Shown piece by piece: positions 46,742 through 55,122 of a DNA stretch of 64,000 bases (positions are counted from its first letter, which is position 1; every line of letters begins with the position of its first letter). Source of the stretch: Hymenobacter montanus (GTDB lineage Bacteria > Bacteroidota > Bacteroidia > Cytophagales > Hymenobacteraceae); the NCBI RefSeq assembly GCF_014699115.1, contig NZ_JACXAD010000016.1, positions 1 to 64,000 of the forward strand. The letters are read 5' to 3'. The position numbers and the translations under genes were made by a program. Under the pieces are notes generated by a model. The model had not been told where the DNA came from, did not search any database, and saw only the letters and a program-made list of their open reading frames with translations.

Positions 46742-47071
46742 CACCCCGCACCGGTCATTTAGCGCCCGGCAGCTCGAGTCGTTCGGGCCGCGCGATGAAT
46801 TGGGGCAGCCTCGCTGCGGCTGCGTTAAAGGGTCGCCAGCACTCTGGGTTGGGCAGCGAAAAGACGCACCCGACCACCCCGGCTTCGCGTATCGGGCAGG
46901 CTGGATCGAATAATCTTTGCGCTTAGGGGATATATGGGCCCGGCTCTTGGCCCGAGCCGCCGAAAACGTTTGCGCCCAATCGGCTTACCATCTTCCCAAA
47001 AGCAATACCTTTGCGCCCCTAAACCATCGGCGCACTCCCACCCAACACTTATTCACTAACCCTTTATCTGA
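46742..47071. other. Gap upstream of the glutamate dehydrogenase gene
   Basis: 330 bases with no supportable gene. The proximal part holds a TACCTTTG box at 47006-47013. Nothing else is recognisable. Confidence 0.4.
47006..47013 (+). promoter_or_regulatory. -7 box for glutamate dehydrogenase gene
   Basis: TACCTTTG matches TAnnTTTG and lies 58 bases before the ATG at 47072. No clear -33 TTG lies at the usual distance. Confidence 0.5.
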
Positions 47072-48358
47072 ATGGCAGCCCACACCGTGTACAAAGAGCC
47101 AGCTCCGCTACTCGACCGCGAAAATCCGCTCGAATCCATGATGTCGCGTTTCAACATCGCCGCTGAAATCCTCGGCCTCGACGACGAAACGTACAACGTT
47201 CTCAAAGCGCCCGATAAGCAGGTTATCGTGAACCTGCCCGTGACGATGGACAATGGCAAGCTTCGGGTGTTCGAGGGCTACCGCGTAATTCACAACACCA
47301 TTCTGGGCCCCTCGAAGGGTGGCATCCGCTACGACAAGCACGTGCACCTCGACGAGGTGAAGGCCCTGGCGGCCTGGATGACCTGGAAGTGCGCCGTCGT
47401 GGACATTCCTTACGGGGGCGCCAAGGGTGGCATTATCTGCGACCCTACCACCATGAGCGCCGGCGAGCTGGAGCGCCTCACTCGTGCCTACACGCTGGCC
47501 CTGAAAGATGTATTTGGCCCCGACCGTGACATCCCGGCCCCCGACATGGGTACCGGCCCGCGCGAGATGGCTTGGCTGATGGACGAATTCTCGAAGACCT
47601 CGGGCGCTACCTCACCCGCCGTGGTAACGGGCAAGCCCCTGGTAATGGGTGGCTCGCTGGGCCGCACCGAGGCCACCGGCCGCGGCGTGATGGTTTCGAC
47701 CCTGGCCGCGCTGGCCAAGCTGGGCCTGGAGCCAACGGCCGTTTCGGCCGCCGTGCAGGGCTTTGGCAACGTGGGCTCCTGGGCCGCGAAGCTGCTCTTC
47801 GACAAAGGGCTTAAAATCAAAGGCGTTAGCGATATTTCCGGTGCCTACTGGAACAACAACGGCATCAACATCGACGACGCCATTGCGTACAAGAACGCCC
47901 ACAACGGGCGCCTCGAAGGCTTTAGCGGCGCTGACTTCATGAACCCCGACGACCTGCTAACCTCTGACGTGGATGTGCTGGTGCCCGCCGCCGTGGAGGA
48001 TGTAATCACCGAGCACAACGCCGGCAACATCAAGGCTAAGCTGATCGTGGAAGGAGCCAACGGCCCCACTTCGGCTTCGGCCGACCCCATCATTAACGAA
48101 AAAGGCATTATGGTGGTGCCCGACATTCTGGCCAACTCGGGCGGCGTGACGGTGTCGTACTTCGAATGGGTGCAGAACCGCCAAGGCTTCAAATGGACCG
48201 AGGAGATGGTGACTGAGCGGGCCGACCGCATCATGTCCGACGCCTTCGAGAAGGTGTACAAGACCAGCCAGAAATATAAAATCCCGATGCGCATCGCGGC
48301 CTACGTCGTGTCCATCGATAAAGTGGCCCAGACCTACCGCTTCCGCGGTGGCTTCTAG
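47072..48358 (+). CDS. gdhA: Glu/Leu/Phe/Val dehydrogenase
   Basis: A 428-residue amino-acid dehydrogenase, most likely glutamate dehydrogenase. It has the NPLESMMSRFNIAAEILGL opening, GPSKGGIRYDKHV, the catalytic Lys in PYGGAKGGI, DIPAPDMGTGPREMAWLMDEFS and the NAD(P) site QGFGNVGSWAAK. It links nitrogen assimilation and the TCA cycle. An intrinsic terminator follows at 48442. Confidence 0.94.
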   Translation: MAAHTVYKEPAPLLDRENPLESMMSRFNIAAEILGLDDETYNVLKAPDKQVIVNLPVTMDNGKLRVFEGYRVIHNTILGPSKGGIRYDKHVHLDEVKALAAWMTWKCAVVDIPYGGAKGGIICDPTTMSAGELERLTRAYTLALKDVFGPDRDIPAPDMGTGPREMAWLMDEFSKTSGATSPAVVTGKPLVMGGSLGRTEATGRGVMVSTLAALAKLGLEPTAVSAAVQGFGNVGSWAAKLLFDKGLKIKGVSDISGAYWNNNGINIDDAIAYKNAHNGRLEGFSGADFMNPDDLLTSDVDVLVPAAVEDVITEHNAGNIKAKLIVEGANGPTSASADPIINEKGIMVVPDILANSGGVTVSYFEWVQNRQGFKWTEEMVTERADRIMSDAFEKVYKTSQKYKIPMRIAAYVVSIDKVAQTYRFRGGF

Positions 48359-48441
48359 GCCGTAAAGGGCAAGAACCAAAACAAAATTGATGAATTACAC
48401 GAATGGAGCTTAGCCACCGTGTATCTGTCAATCCATTTGAG

Positions 48442-48471
48442 AGGCACGGGCTGCGCAGTCCGTGCCTTTTT
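48442..48471 (+). terminator. Intrinsic terminator after gdhA
   Basis: AGGCACGG (48442-48449) pairs with CCGTGCCT (48460-48467) and runs into TTTTT. This closes the dehydrogenase transcript before psd. Confidence 0.8.
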
Positions 48472-48606
48472 GCTGTTCATTGTTGACCTTTGTTCCACTC
48501 AATGGCTTCGTTATGCGGCAGCCGCCGTTGAGCCAGACTCACCCAAGCTCATCTATCAGTCGAAACGGACTCGCTTAATTCGTCAGATTCGTTTCAATTC
48601 GTGATT

Positions 48607-49269
48607 ATGAAAGTTCACAAAGAAGGAAGACGCATCCTGTTCGTTACGCTGCTGGTTTTACTGGCCCTTAACTTACTGGTATTTAATTTCAACAAGGGCG
48701 CTGACCTGGTCAACCGGCTGTTTGCCGGGGCCACGGTCATCATCTTTTTGTTGATCCTGCAGTTCTTCCGCAGCCCGTTTCGCCACCTGTTCACCCACGA
48801 AGACCTGTTGCTGGCCCCGGCCGACGGCAAGGTGGTGGTGATTGAAAACGTGTTTGAGCCCGAGTATTTCGAAGATGAGCGCAAACAAATCAGCATCTTC
48901 ATGTCGCCCATCAATGTACACGTAACCCGCAACCCGATTTCGGGCCTGGTGAAGTACTTCAAATACCACCCCGGCAACTATCTGGTGGCCTGGCACCCCA
49001 AAAGCAGCACCCAGAACGAGCGCACCACCGTGGTCGTGGAGAGCGACGCCGGCCCGCTGGTGCTCTTCCGGCAAATTGCCGGAGCCATGGCCCGCCGCAT
49101 CGTATGGTACGTGAACGAAGGCGACGAAGTAAGCCAGGGCGAAGAGTTCGGCTTCATCAAGTTCGGCTCACGGGTCGATGTATTCGTACCCATCGACGCC
49201 GAAGTGAAGGTGGAACTCGGCCAAAAAGTAAAGGGCGGCGAAACCGTCATCTGCCAGCTGAAACTCTGA
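48607..49269 (+). CDS. psd: Phosphatidylserine decarboxylase, archaeal-type
   Basis: 220 residues, with N-terminal membrane segments (10-30, 37-55) followed by the Psd barrel. The pyruvoyl precursor self-cleaves in GFIKFGSRVDVF between Gly187 and Ser188 (the short-form GS motif). SPINVHVTRNP and HPKSST carry active-site histidines. It makes phosphatidylethanolamine. The ATG at 48607 is preferred; a GTG six bases upstream adds two residues only. Confidence 0.93.
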   Translation: MKVHKEGRRILFVTLLVLLALNLLVFNFNKGADLVNRLFAGATVIIFLLILQFFRSPFRHLFTHEDLLLAPADGKVVVIENVFEPEYFEDERKQISIFMSPINVHVTRNPISGLVKYFKYHPGNYLVAWHPKSSTQNERTTVVVESDAGPLVLFRQIAGAMARRIVWYVNEGDEVSQGEEFGFIKFGSRVDVFVPIDAEVKVELGQKVKGGETVICQLKL

Positions 49270-49277
49270 TCCACGGA

Positions 49278-49457
49278 CCACGGATTCGCTCGGATTTTTC
49301 GGATTACACGGATTTTGTAGACGGGGCGTGTAAAGCCCAATTAAGCAGAAAGGCTACTCAACTGAGTAGCCTTTCTGCTTAATTGAGAACTTTGTTGGAA
49401 TATGCATGCGCCGTTCACAAAATCCGTGTAATCCGAAAAATCCGAGCGAATCCGTGG
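49278..49457. repeat. Nested inverted repeat, 41-bp outer and 23-bp inner stems
   Basis: The outer arms 49278-49318 and 49417-49457 are exact complements over 41 bases (CCACGGATTCGCTCGGATTT at the left end). Inside lies a 23-bp stem, 49338-49360 with 49363-49385 (AATTAAGCAGAAAGGCTACT). The right outer arm ends exactly at the stop codon of the next minus-strand gene. It fills the whole gap between the convergent psd and glutathionylspermidine-synthase-like genes. Confidence 0.9.
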
Positions 49458-50633
49458 TTACAGGATGTGGGGTACGAACTCGGATAAATTGGTGATTAGG
49501 CCCGGCTCGCGTCGGAAGCCGATGGCGCAAGCTTCGCCGGCCCAGAAGACGCCAGCCTGGTAGCGGCGGCCTTGGCCATCGGTAGGTAGCTCGGCCCAGC
49601 GTTGGTAGAGCTGGGGCTGGTGGGCGAAGTCGCCGGGAACCTCGGGGCCCGGGCGGCCGTCGGGCTGGATTTCGGTTACGTTCTGGCCTTCGCGGCCCAA
49701 TACAGGCTTGCGCACGTGGTGGTTGGGTAGGGGGCTAAGCTTGGCTTCGAGTAGCAGCGGGTGGTGCGGAAAAGTGTCCCACAGGTGCGCTAGTAATCCT
49801 TTGCTCTGGAATAGCAGGCTATAGGCCGGGTTGGCAATAACTACGTCGCGGGTGAGTAGGAGCTGGCTAAAGTCGGCGGTGAGCTCGGGCTCTTCCTCGG
49901 CCAGGATTTCCCAGGGTACGAGCTTGAAAAGAAAGTCGAACTTCTGCCACTGCCCCGGCACCGTTTCGGCCCACACGCCGCGGTCTTCGCCCGCTATCCC
50001 CACTTTCATGTCGTCGATGGGACAAATAAACGTATCGGCGAAGCCTGCGGTGCGGGCGGCTTCGGCCAGCACGGCGCAGTTGGCTTCGTCTTCGGCACTG
50101 CCGGGCAGGTACACGAGCAGCAGGGTGGCTTGCCGGTCGTTGTTAAGGGCGCGCCAATGGCGAAACTGGTCTTCGAGGCATTCGAATAAGCCATTGGCCT
50201 GGCGGCCTTCGCCCGACTGCCCCGCCGCGACTAGGCTGGCCCACTGCACTACGGCGGTTTCGGGCAGGCTGGTGGCCGTATCAGCGTTAAATTCCAGCAG
50301 CTTGGGGCCCTCGGGTGTCATGGCCAGGTCGAAGCGGCCGTAGAGGTGCCAGTGGCGTTCGTCGTTCCAGGAATGCCGAACGGCCGACCACAGGTTGGAC
50401 GGGATGGCGAGCCGTTGCAGAAAGTCATCGGGGATGGGGTCCGGAATGGCGGCCACCAGCATGTCGTAGAGCGTATCAGCGGCCTGCAGTAGTGCCTCGG
50501 CGTCGCTTTCGGCGAGCTGCACGGCTTCGCGGGCGACGTAGTTCCGGCAGGCATCTTCAATGGCCCAGTCCCAGCCTAAAGTGCGCACGGCCGGGGAAAC
50601 ATCGCCGGTGAGGGGAAGTAGGTTGATTTTCAT
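49458..50633 (-). CDS. Glutathionylspermidine synthase-like ATP-grasp protein
   Basis: A 391-residue protein of the YgiC/YjfC group, the C-terminal synthetase half of glutathionylspermidine synthase. LLEFNADTATSLPETAVVQW, FLFKLVPWEILAEEEP, NPAYSLLFQSKGLLAHLW and KPVLGREGQNVTEI are the ATP-grasp motifs. It has no amidase domain. The likely reaction is an ATP-driven amide bond to a small amine, but the substrate of these short forms is unknown. Its stop codon lies at the end of the nested repeat. Confidence 0.9.
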   Translation of the reverse strand: MKINLLPLTGDVSPAVRTLGWDWAIEDACRNYVAREAVQLAESDAEALLQAADTLYDMLVAAIPDPIPDDFLQRLAIPSNLWSAVRHSWNDERHWHLYGRFDLAMTPEGPKLLEFNADTATSLPETAVVQWASLVAAGQSGEGRQANGLFECLEDQFRHWRALNNDRQATLLLVYLPGSAEDEANCAVLAEAARTAGFADTFICPIDDMKVGIAGEDRGVWAETVPGQWQKFDFLFKLVPWEILAEEEPELTADFSQLLLTRDVVIANPAYSLLFQSKGLLAHLWDTFPHHPLLLEAKLSPLPNHHVRKPVLGREGQNVTEIQPDGRPGPEVPGDFAHQPQLYQRWAELPTDGQGRRYQAGVFWAGEACAIGFRREPGLITNLSEFVPHIL

Positions 50634-50815
50634 TGAAGGGGGGTGTCGGGAGAGTCGTTTAGATAGGCTGAGAAGCGCGCTGGCTAAGGATGCCGCTAGC
50701 GGGCGTCTGCGACGGGTTGCCAGCTGGTTTTGTGTTTGTAACGCGATCCTACTCTAAGGGCCCGCCGGCGGTGCGTCACAGACGCCAGGCCAAGGGGGTA
50801 GCTCATCTTTCTTAT

Positions 50816-51154
50816 TTAGCCTAATTTAGCAAAAAAGAGCAATCCCATGATTATTAATGAAAATAATGTTCCGACTGGTAAATACCATAAGGTGAGGATG
50901 CTCAATGTGAGTCCAAATGCATAGTTCCAGTTTTGATTTGACCAAAGTGAGTAGAGCCAAGTTAGCCATAAAAGTCCAAAGACAATAAATAAAGGGCCAA
51001 GTTTGAAAACATTTATGTTAAGCTTATAGAAAATATTCGCCCATGGGCCTGGTTTTTCAGGGCCAATAAACTTGCCTTTGACCATTACAAATACGCCATC
51101 AAGAAGCATATAACTTCCGTTTAAAAGCCCAAGTACGGTTATTAATGCCTTCAT
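50816..51154 (-). CDS. Small multi-span membrane protein
   Basis: 112 residues with about four hydrophobic segments (1-25, 48-70, 77-92, 95-110). I do not recognise the family. The start is the ATG at 51154. It is much richer in A and T than its neighbours, so it may have been acquired. It is separated by 182 bases from the gene downstream of it. Confidence 0.6.
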   Translation of the reverse strand: MKALITVLGLLNGSYMLLDGVFVMVKGKFIGPEKPGPWANIFYKLNINVFKLGPLFIVFGLLWLTWLYSLWSNQNWNYAFGLTLSILTLWYLPVGTLFSLIIMGLLFFAKLG

Positions 51155-51513
51155 TATACCCTCTTATGTGCCTGTTTATTTGATGAGTTTTGTACTAGGT
51201 ATTAACTCAAATTACTGCCAAAGAAACTTGGCTGATGCTGTCAAATTATATCATGGAATTAACTATAGGATATTGGTTTCGGTTGTTGTGTCGAGAGATG
51301 CGTTGACATAAAACTTAAACAATATTTTAGTCATGATAGAATAAAAACACTCCTGAGCCATGCAGAAAAAACGTGTGCCGACGCCACAAGAGGGCTGATC
51401 TTTATCTAATAATTTATCAATTCGTAATAAGCACCTAGCCCTAGTAGAGCCTGGAATAGGCGGAGGAACTGCCCAGGGCTTTACCAAACGGTAAGGGCTC
51501 GTTGGTACGGACC
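51155..51513. other. AT-rich gene-free stretch
   Basis: 359 bases without a supportable gene. It continues the AT-rich character of the small membrane protein gene and then returns to GC-rich sequence at about 51430. Confidence 0.4.
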
Positions 51514-52197
51514 TCATCCGCCGAACCCCCGGAAGCCGCCGCGGCTGCCAAATCTGCTGCTGCGGCCTGTCGGCGCACTGTTGCGGAAGCTAGGCCGGGG
51601 CGAGCTGAGCAGGGTCGAGCGGCTCTCCTGAATGCCCGCGTTGGGGGAGCTGCGCCGCCCGGCAAAGCCGCGCCCAAAAAAGCTGCGGCCCTGGTCCTGG
51701 CGTTCGCGGGCCACGTTGGCGCGCCAGCCTTGGTTGCGCTGCAACAGGCCGGGGGTGGCGTAGTAGCCGGGGTTGGGGGTGATGAAGCGGCCGGCCATGT
51801 AGCCGATGCCGCTCCACATCAGTACATCCATCAGGCCCGTGCCCTGGGCGCGGTTCTCGGGGTACTGGCGGCTGTAGTCTTGCATTTGGCGCTGCAGGGC
51901 CTGCCCTTGCAAGGTATCGGTTTTGCCATCGAAGTGGTGGAGCACGGCGGCCACTTCTTCCTTGCCGGCGGGGCGCTCAGCGGTGATTTTCCATTCCCCG
52001 GGCTTTACCTCAGTCAGCTCGGTGATGACGCCCTGGCTGTAGGTTTCGCCACCCCAACTACCTTCGGCGCCGTTGTCCTCGTCGCGGTCGGCATTGCCGT
52101 TGGAGCAGGCCGGCAGCAGGAGGCCAAAGCTGCTGGCGGCGGCAACCAGGAGCACGTTACGGCGCCAGTTGCGGAGGGGATGGAAGTGCTTTTTCAT
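51514..52197 (-). CDS. Lipoprotein with Arg/Ser/Gly-rich tail
   Basis: About 227 residues. There is a lysine/arginine-rich N-terminus followed by a hydrophobic core and LLLPACS, a lipobox. The middle part (GGETYSQGVITELTEVKPGEWKITAERPAG) may be a small beta fold. The C-terminal 80 residues are rich in Arg, Ser, Gly and Phe and likely disordered (FGSRGGFRGFGG at the end). The ATG at 52197 was preferred over a TTG four codons upstream. The function is unknown. Confidence 0.75.
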   Translation of the reverse strand: MKKHFHPLRNWRRNVLLVAAASSFGLLLPACSNGNADRDEDNGAEGSWGGETYSQGVITELTEVKPGEWKITAERPAGKEEVAAVLHHFDGKTDTLQGQALQRQMQDYSRQYPENRAQGTGLMDVLMWSGIGYMAGRFITPNPGYYATPGLLQRNQGWRANVARERQDQGRSFFGRGFAGRRSSPNAGIQESRSTLLSSPRPSFRNSAPTGRSSRFGSRGGFRGFGG

Positions 52198-52377
52198 GGC
52201 AAAGAACAAAACTTAGGAACAAGGGACAGACGCATTCGGGCGACTGGTCGTGGCGGACGCGGTTGGGGTGGCGCAGTGCCCACCCATGCTACCGAGGCCC
52301 GGTCCCCAAGCTATAAAAGAACCAGTTCTGGGGCGGCTTTAGCCGGGCCGACCGTCTAATGAATATTTCAACTGACC

Positions 52378-52860
52378 CTAAAACCAGCGGGCCGCCAGTT
52401 GCATGATTCGTTCGAGTGCGGCTTGGTCGTCGTGGTCGAAGTCGTTCAACTGGTTGCTGTCAACATCCAGTACGGCTACTACCTGGCCTTCCTTAAAAAT
52501 GGGTACCACAATTTCAGATCTGGAATCCGAGCTGCACGCAATGTGGCCGGGGAAAGCCTCCACGTCGGGCACGACGATAGTTTCGGCCCGGGCCCAGCTG
52601 CTGCCGCACACGCCTTTGCCGTGGCGGATGCGGGTGCAGGCAATGGGCCCCTGGAAAGGCCCGAGCACCAGCTCATTGCCCTTCACCAGGTAAAAGCCTA
52701 CCCAGAAGAAGCCGAACGCCTGGCGCAGGGCCGCCGCAGTGTTGGCGAGGTTGGCGACCAGGTCGGGCTCGCCGGTGGTGAGCGCTTCAATTTGGGGCAG
52801 GAGCTGCCGGTATTGCTCGGCCTTGGTGAGGGTGGAGTCGAGGGCGAGGGTTTCAGCCAT
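52378..52860 (-). CDS. Free methionine-(R)-sulfoxide reductase, GAF type
   Basis: 160 residues, a single GAF domain. Cys75 (IACTRI), Cys85 (GVCGSSW) and Cys109 (HIACSS) correspond to the three redox cysteines of YebR/fRMsr, and PFQGPIAC and DVDSNQLNDFD fit as well. It reduces free methionine-R-sulfoxide, as part of oxidative-damage repair. The protein lies between a lipoprotein gene and the three-gene PurA-like operon, which ends 115 bases upstream of its start. Confidence 0.92.
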   Translation of the reverse strand: MAETLALDSTLTKAEQYRQLLPQIEALTTGEPDLVANLANTAAALRQAFGFFWVGFYLVKGNELVLGPFQGPIACTRIRHGKGVCGSSWARAETIVVPDVEAFPGHIACSSDSRSEIVVPIFKEGQVVAVLDVDSNQLNDFDHDDQAALERIMQLAARWF

Positions 52861-52975
52861 GGCGAAAAGTGTTCAAATGGAGTAATGGCGCAGCTCTCAC
52901 GAAGTTATACCGCCGTGCTGGCGGCAATCAACAGACCTGGAGGCTGGCGCCGGTTGCAAAAATGGCCAAACGGCG

Positions 52976-54181
52976 CTATTCGAGCCCCGAGCCGTGACTA
53001 CTAAAGCTAAACCGGCAACTGGCGAAATCAGCTTCGAGCAGCTCGGGTAGGGCAGTAGGCGCTATTTTTTGGAGCTGCCCATCGTGCCAGCAGCGGAGGA
53101 GCCCATCGGGCAACTGGTCGAGGCAAGTCACCAGCAAATGTTTGGGCAAGCCCGGCGAAAAAGTGGCATCACAAGCCAGTGCGTAATTGAGGAGCTCAGT
53201 AGACAGCGGGCCGGCCCGAAAATGGCCCTGGTAGTCGTTCAGCTGGTTGGTTTCCTGCGCCGTGTTGATGAGGGAGAGCGGCGCCTCGTGGGGCAGGGGC
53301 CCGGCGCCGTGGCGGGTATGATAAGCCCGGGTGACGTAGTAGATTTCGGCTATCGCGGCCAGGGCGGGATGATTGCGGCGGAGCAGCGCCAGCGCATTGG
53401 CAGCAGTGGTGCGGCTCCGCGTAACGTGCGGAAACAGGCCAAAATCCATATCGAGCAAAATGCCCTGCGCGCCCTCAAAAACGTAGGTTTGCCAGGGCGC
53501 GCCCGGGCCGAAAACAGCCGCCTCCGCTACGAACTGAATAATCCCTTCCGCGTGTAGCCGGCTGAGCTCGCGGGCGTACTCCGCGAAGCGCCGGTCTTCG
53601 GCATTGTGGTCGAGCTGATCGAAGTCGAAGCTGGTTTCAGCCCGGATGCGGGCCCGGTAATGAGCGCGGATTTGCCCCAGCTTGTGGCCATATACGGTCG
53701 GAAAGCGCAGGTCCTGGGCGTAGAGCCGCGGGGGCGTGTGCTCGTGGCGCTCGACGGTAGCTCCGAAGCCCAGGCCGCAGCTGCCATGGCGGGCTGCCCC
53801 GCGCGCCGTTTCCAGCGCGCGGTTGTATAGCACATCATAATGCGTGGTGACGGGGCAAAGCGCGTCTACCAGTAGGCGCGGGGCGGCTCCGGCTGCTCGC
53901 AGCGAGGCGTACTCTTTCAGCACCGAGCCTGGCGAGAACGTGCAGTGAGCCGACCAATAAGTGGGCACGCCGCGCAAGGTGCCGGCGCCGAAATTAGAGA
54001 AAACGTGGCGCTGCCCGGCCGCGGTAGCCACGGTATGGCCCGCCTGGTGGCCGCCGTTGAAGCGCACCACCAGCGGCGTTTCCCCCCGCGCCAGGGCCTG
54101 GCCACAGAGCCAGTCGGTGGTCAGGCCCTTGCCTTCGTCGCCGAATCCCAGCCCGATTACGATGTGCGCCCGTTTCGTCAC
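52976..54181 (-). CDS. Divergent adenylosuccinate-synthetase-like enzyme
   Basis: 401 residues. GFGDEGKGLTTDWL (12-25) is the PurA phosphate loop, with Asp15 kept. FNGGHQAGHTV holds the general acid His49 but has Gln46 in place of the usual Asn. FPHVTRSRTTAAN replaces YPFVTSSNTTAGG, and YYVTRAYHTRHGAGPLPHE matches the later Arg loop. It is shorter than housekeeping PurA (about 420-430). The Asp argues against a PurZ-type enzyme. It starts at a GTG 4 bases after the vWA stop, third gene of the operon. The substrate is probably a nucleotide, but which is unknown. Confidence 0.85.
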   Translation of the reverse strand: MTKRAHIVIGLGFGDEGKGLTTDWLCGQALARGETPLVVRFNGGHQAGHTVATAAGQRHVFSNFGAGTLRGVPTYWSAHCTFSPGSVLKEYASLRAAGAAPRLLVDALCPVTTHYDVLYNRALETARGAARHGSCGLGFGATVERHEHTPPRLYAQDLRFPTVYGHKLGQIRAHYRARIRAETSFDFDQLDHNAEDRRFAEYARELSRLHAEGIIQFVAEAAVFGPGAPWQTYVFEGAQGILLDMDFGLFPHVTRSRTTAANALALLRRNHPALAAIAEIYYVTRAYHTRHGAGPLPHEAPLSLINTAQETNQLNDYQGHFRAGPLSTELLNYALACDATFSPGLPKHLLVTCLDQLPDGLLRCWHDGQLQKIAPTALPELLEADFASCRFSFSSHGSGLE

Positions 54182-54185
54182 CTGC

Positions 54186-55118
54186 TTAAAGCTTGAAGAT
54201 GCCGCCTAGCCAGCTCTTTTTAGTGGTGGCCAGGCCCTGGGAGGCGTGCACCAGCGCGTGCTGCACGGTACCGGCCGTTTTCTTGTCGAACGAGGCCAGA
54301 ATATCCTTCAGCTCAACTCCGTGGACGAGGGCCACGGCGGTGGCAATGGTTTCGGCAATGGCGTTGTAGTCATCGAGAATGATGAGCCGCTCGCCCAGGA
54401 TCTTCTTCCAGTAACCCAGCACATGGGGATCGTCGCGATAGCTGCCCTCGTTCACGTGGATGTGGAATACGTGGTAGCTACGCTGCGCTTCTTCGAGCAG
54501 CTGCTGGTCGGTAAGGTCCTCAGCTTGGGGGTAGCCCATGATGGCCTTGAGGGCATTGGCCTGGAGTACATCCCAGGCCGCTTCGTCGCCAATGGTGAAC
54601 AGGAAACCTTTCTGGCCGCGCTTTTCGAAACAGTCGCACGAGGTGTGCCGGGCGGCAAACAGCCAGGCCAGCGTGTACGATTCGCGGTTCTGGCCCCCGC
54701 CGTTGCCCTCCAGGTAGATGCTGGTCAGCCACTGGTCCAGCTCGGCCGTGCCACTCTCAAACTGCCCTACTTGCAGCGGAAATCGGTCGGAGAGATGGTC
54801 GCCGAGGCCCCCGAACAGAATTTGGGGGTGCGCCACACCGTGGTCGATGAGCGTGTTCATGAGCGGGCCCAGCTTTTCGCGCACCAAAATTTCGGGAATG
54901 CGGCCCATGCTCCCAGTTTCGTCCAGAAACACGGCAATGGCCAGCGACTCCGGGTGAGTGTCTGAATCCCGGCTTTCCCGAAATTTCACCCCCTTGGGCA
55001 GCATCTGGTCGTCGGCGCGGCCACTGCGGTTATTGGTGAAAATATCGTCGGCGCTGCTGCCGACGCGGGTGTCTTTGAGGAAGTCGTACGCATCGTCCGA
55101 CCATTTCGTGTAGCCCAT
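54186..55118 (-). CDS. von Willebrand factor A domain protein
   Basis: 310 residues, no signal peptide or membrane segment, so cytoplasmic. AIAVFLDETGSMG (60-72) is a MIDAS-type metal site of the DxTGS kind with Asp66 and Ser70. GGLGD follows at about 100-110, the position of the third MIDAS loop. The C-terminal 60 residues include DILASFDKKTAGTVQHALVH. It lies between the J-domain/pseudokinase gene (4 bases upstream) and the PurA-like gene (4 bases downstream). Cytoplasmic vWA proteins act as scaffolds, for example with kinases in Ter-type systems. Confidence 0.88.
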   Translation of the reverse strand: MGYTKWSDDAYDFLKDTRVGSSADDIFTNNRSGRADDQMLPKGVKFRESRDSDTHPESLAIAVFLDETGSMGRIPEILVREKLGPLMNTLIDHGVAHPQILFGGLGDHLSDRFPLQVGQFESGTAELDQWLTSIYLEGNGGGQNRESYTLAWLFAARHTSCDCFEKRGQKGFLFTIGDEAAWDVLQANALKAIMGYPQAEDLTDQQLLEEAQRSYHVFHIHVNEGSYRDDPHVLGYWKKILGERLIILDDYNAIAETIATAVALVHGVELKDILASFDKKTAGTVQHALVHASQGLATTKKSWLGGIFKL

Positions 55119-55122
55119 GAGA

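Noticed and set aside
49277..49458. CRISPR array or tandem repeat
   Set aside because: The repeated units are inverted, not direct, and there are no regularly spaced spacers.
52976..54181. Housekeeping purA or phage-type purZ
   Set aside because: The altered NAGHT and TTAGG motifs and the operon context argue against housekeeping purA. The retained Asp15 in GDEGKG argues against purZ, which lacks this Asp.
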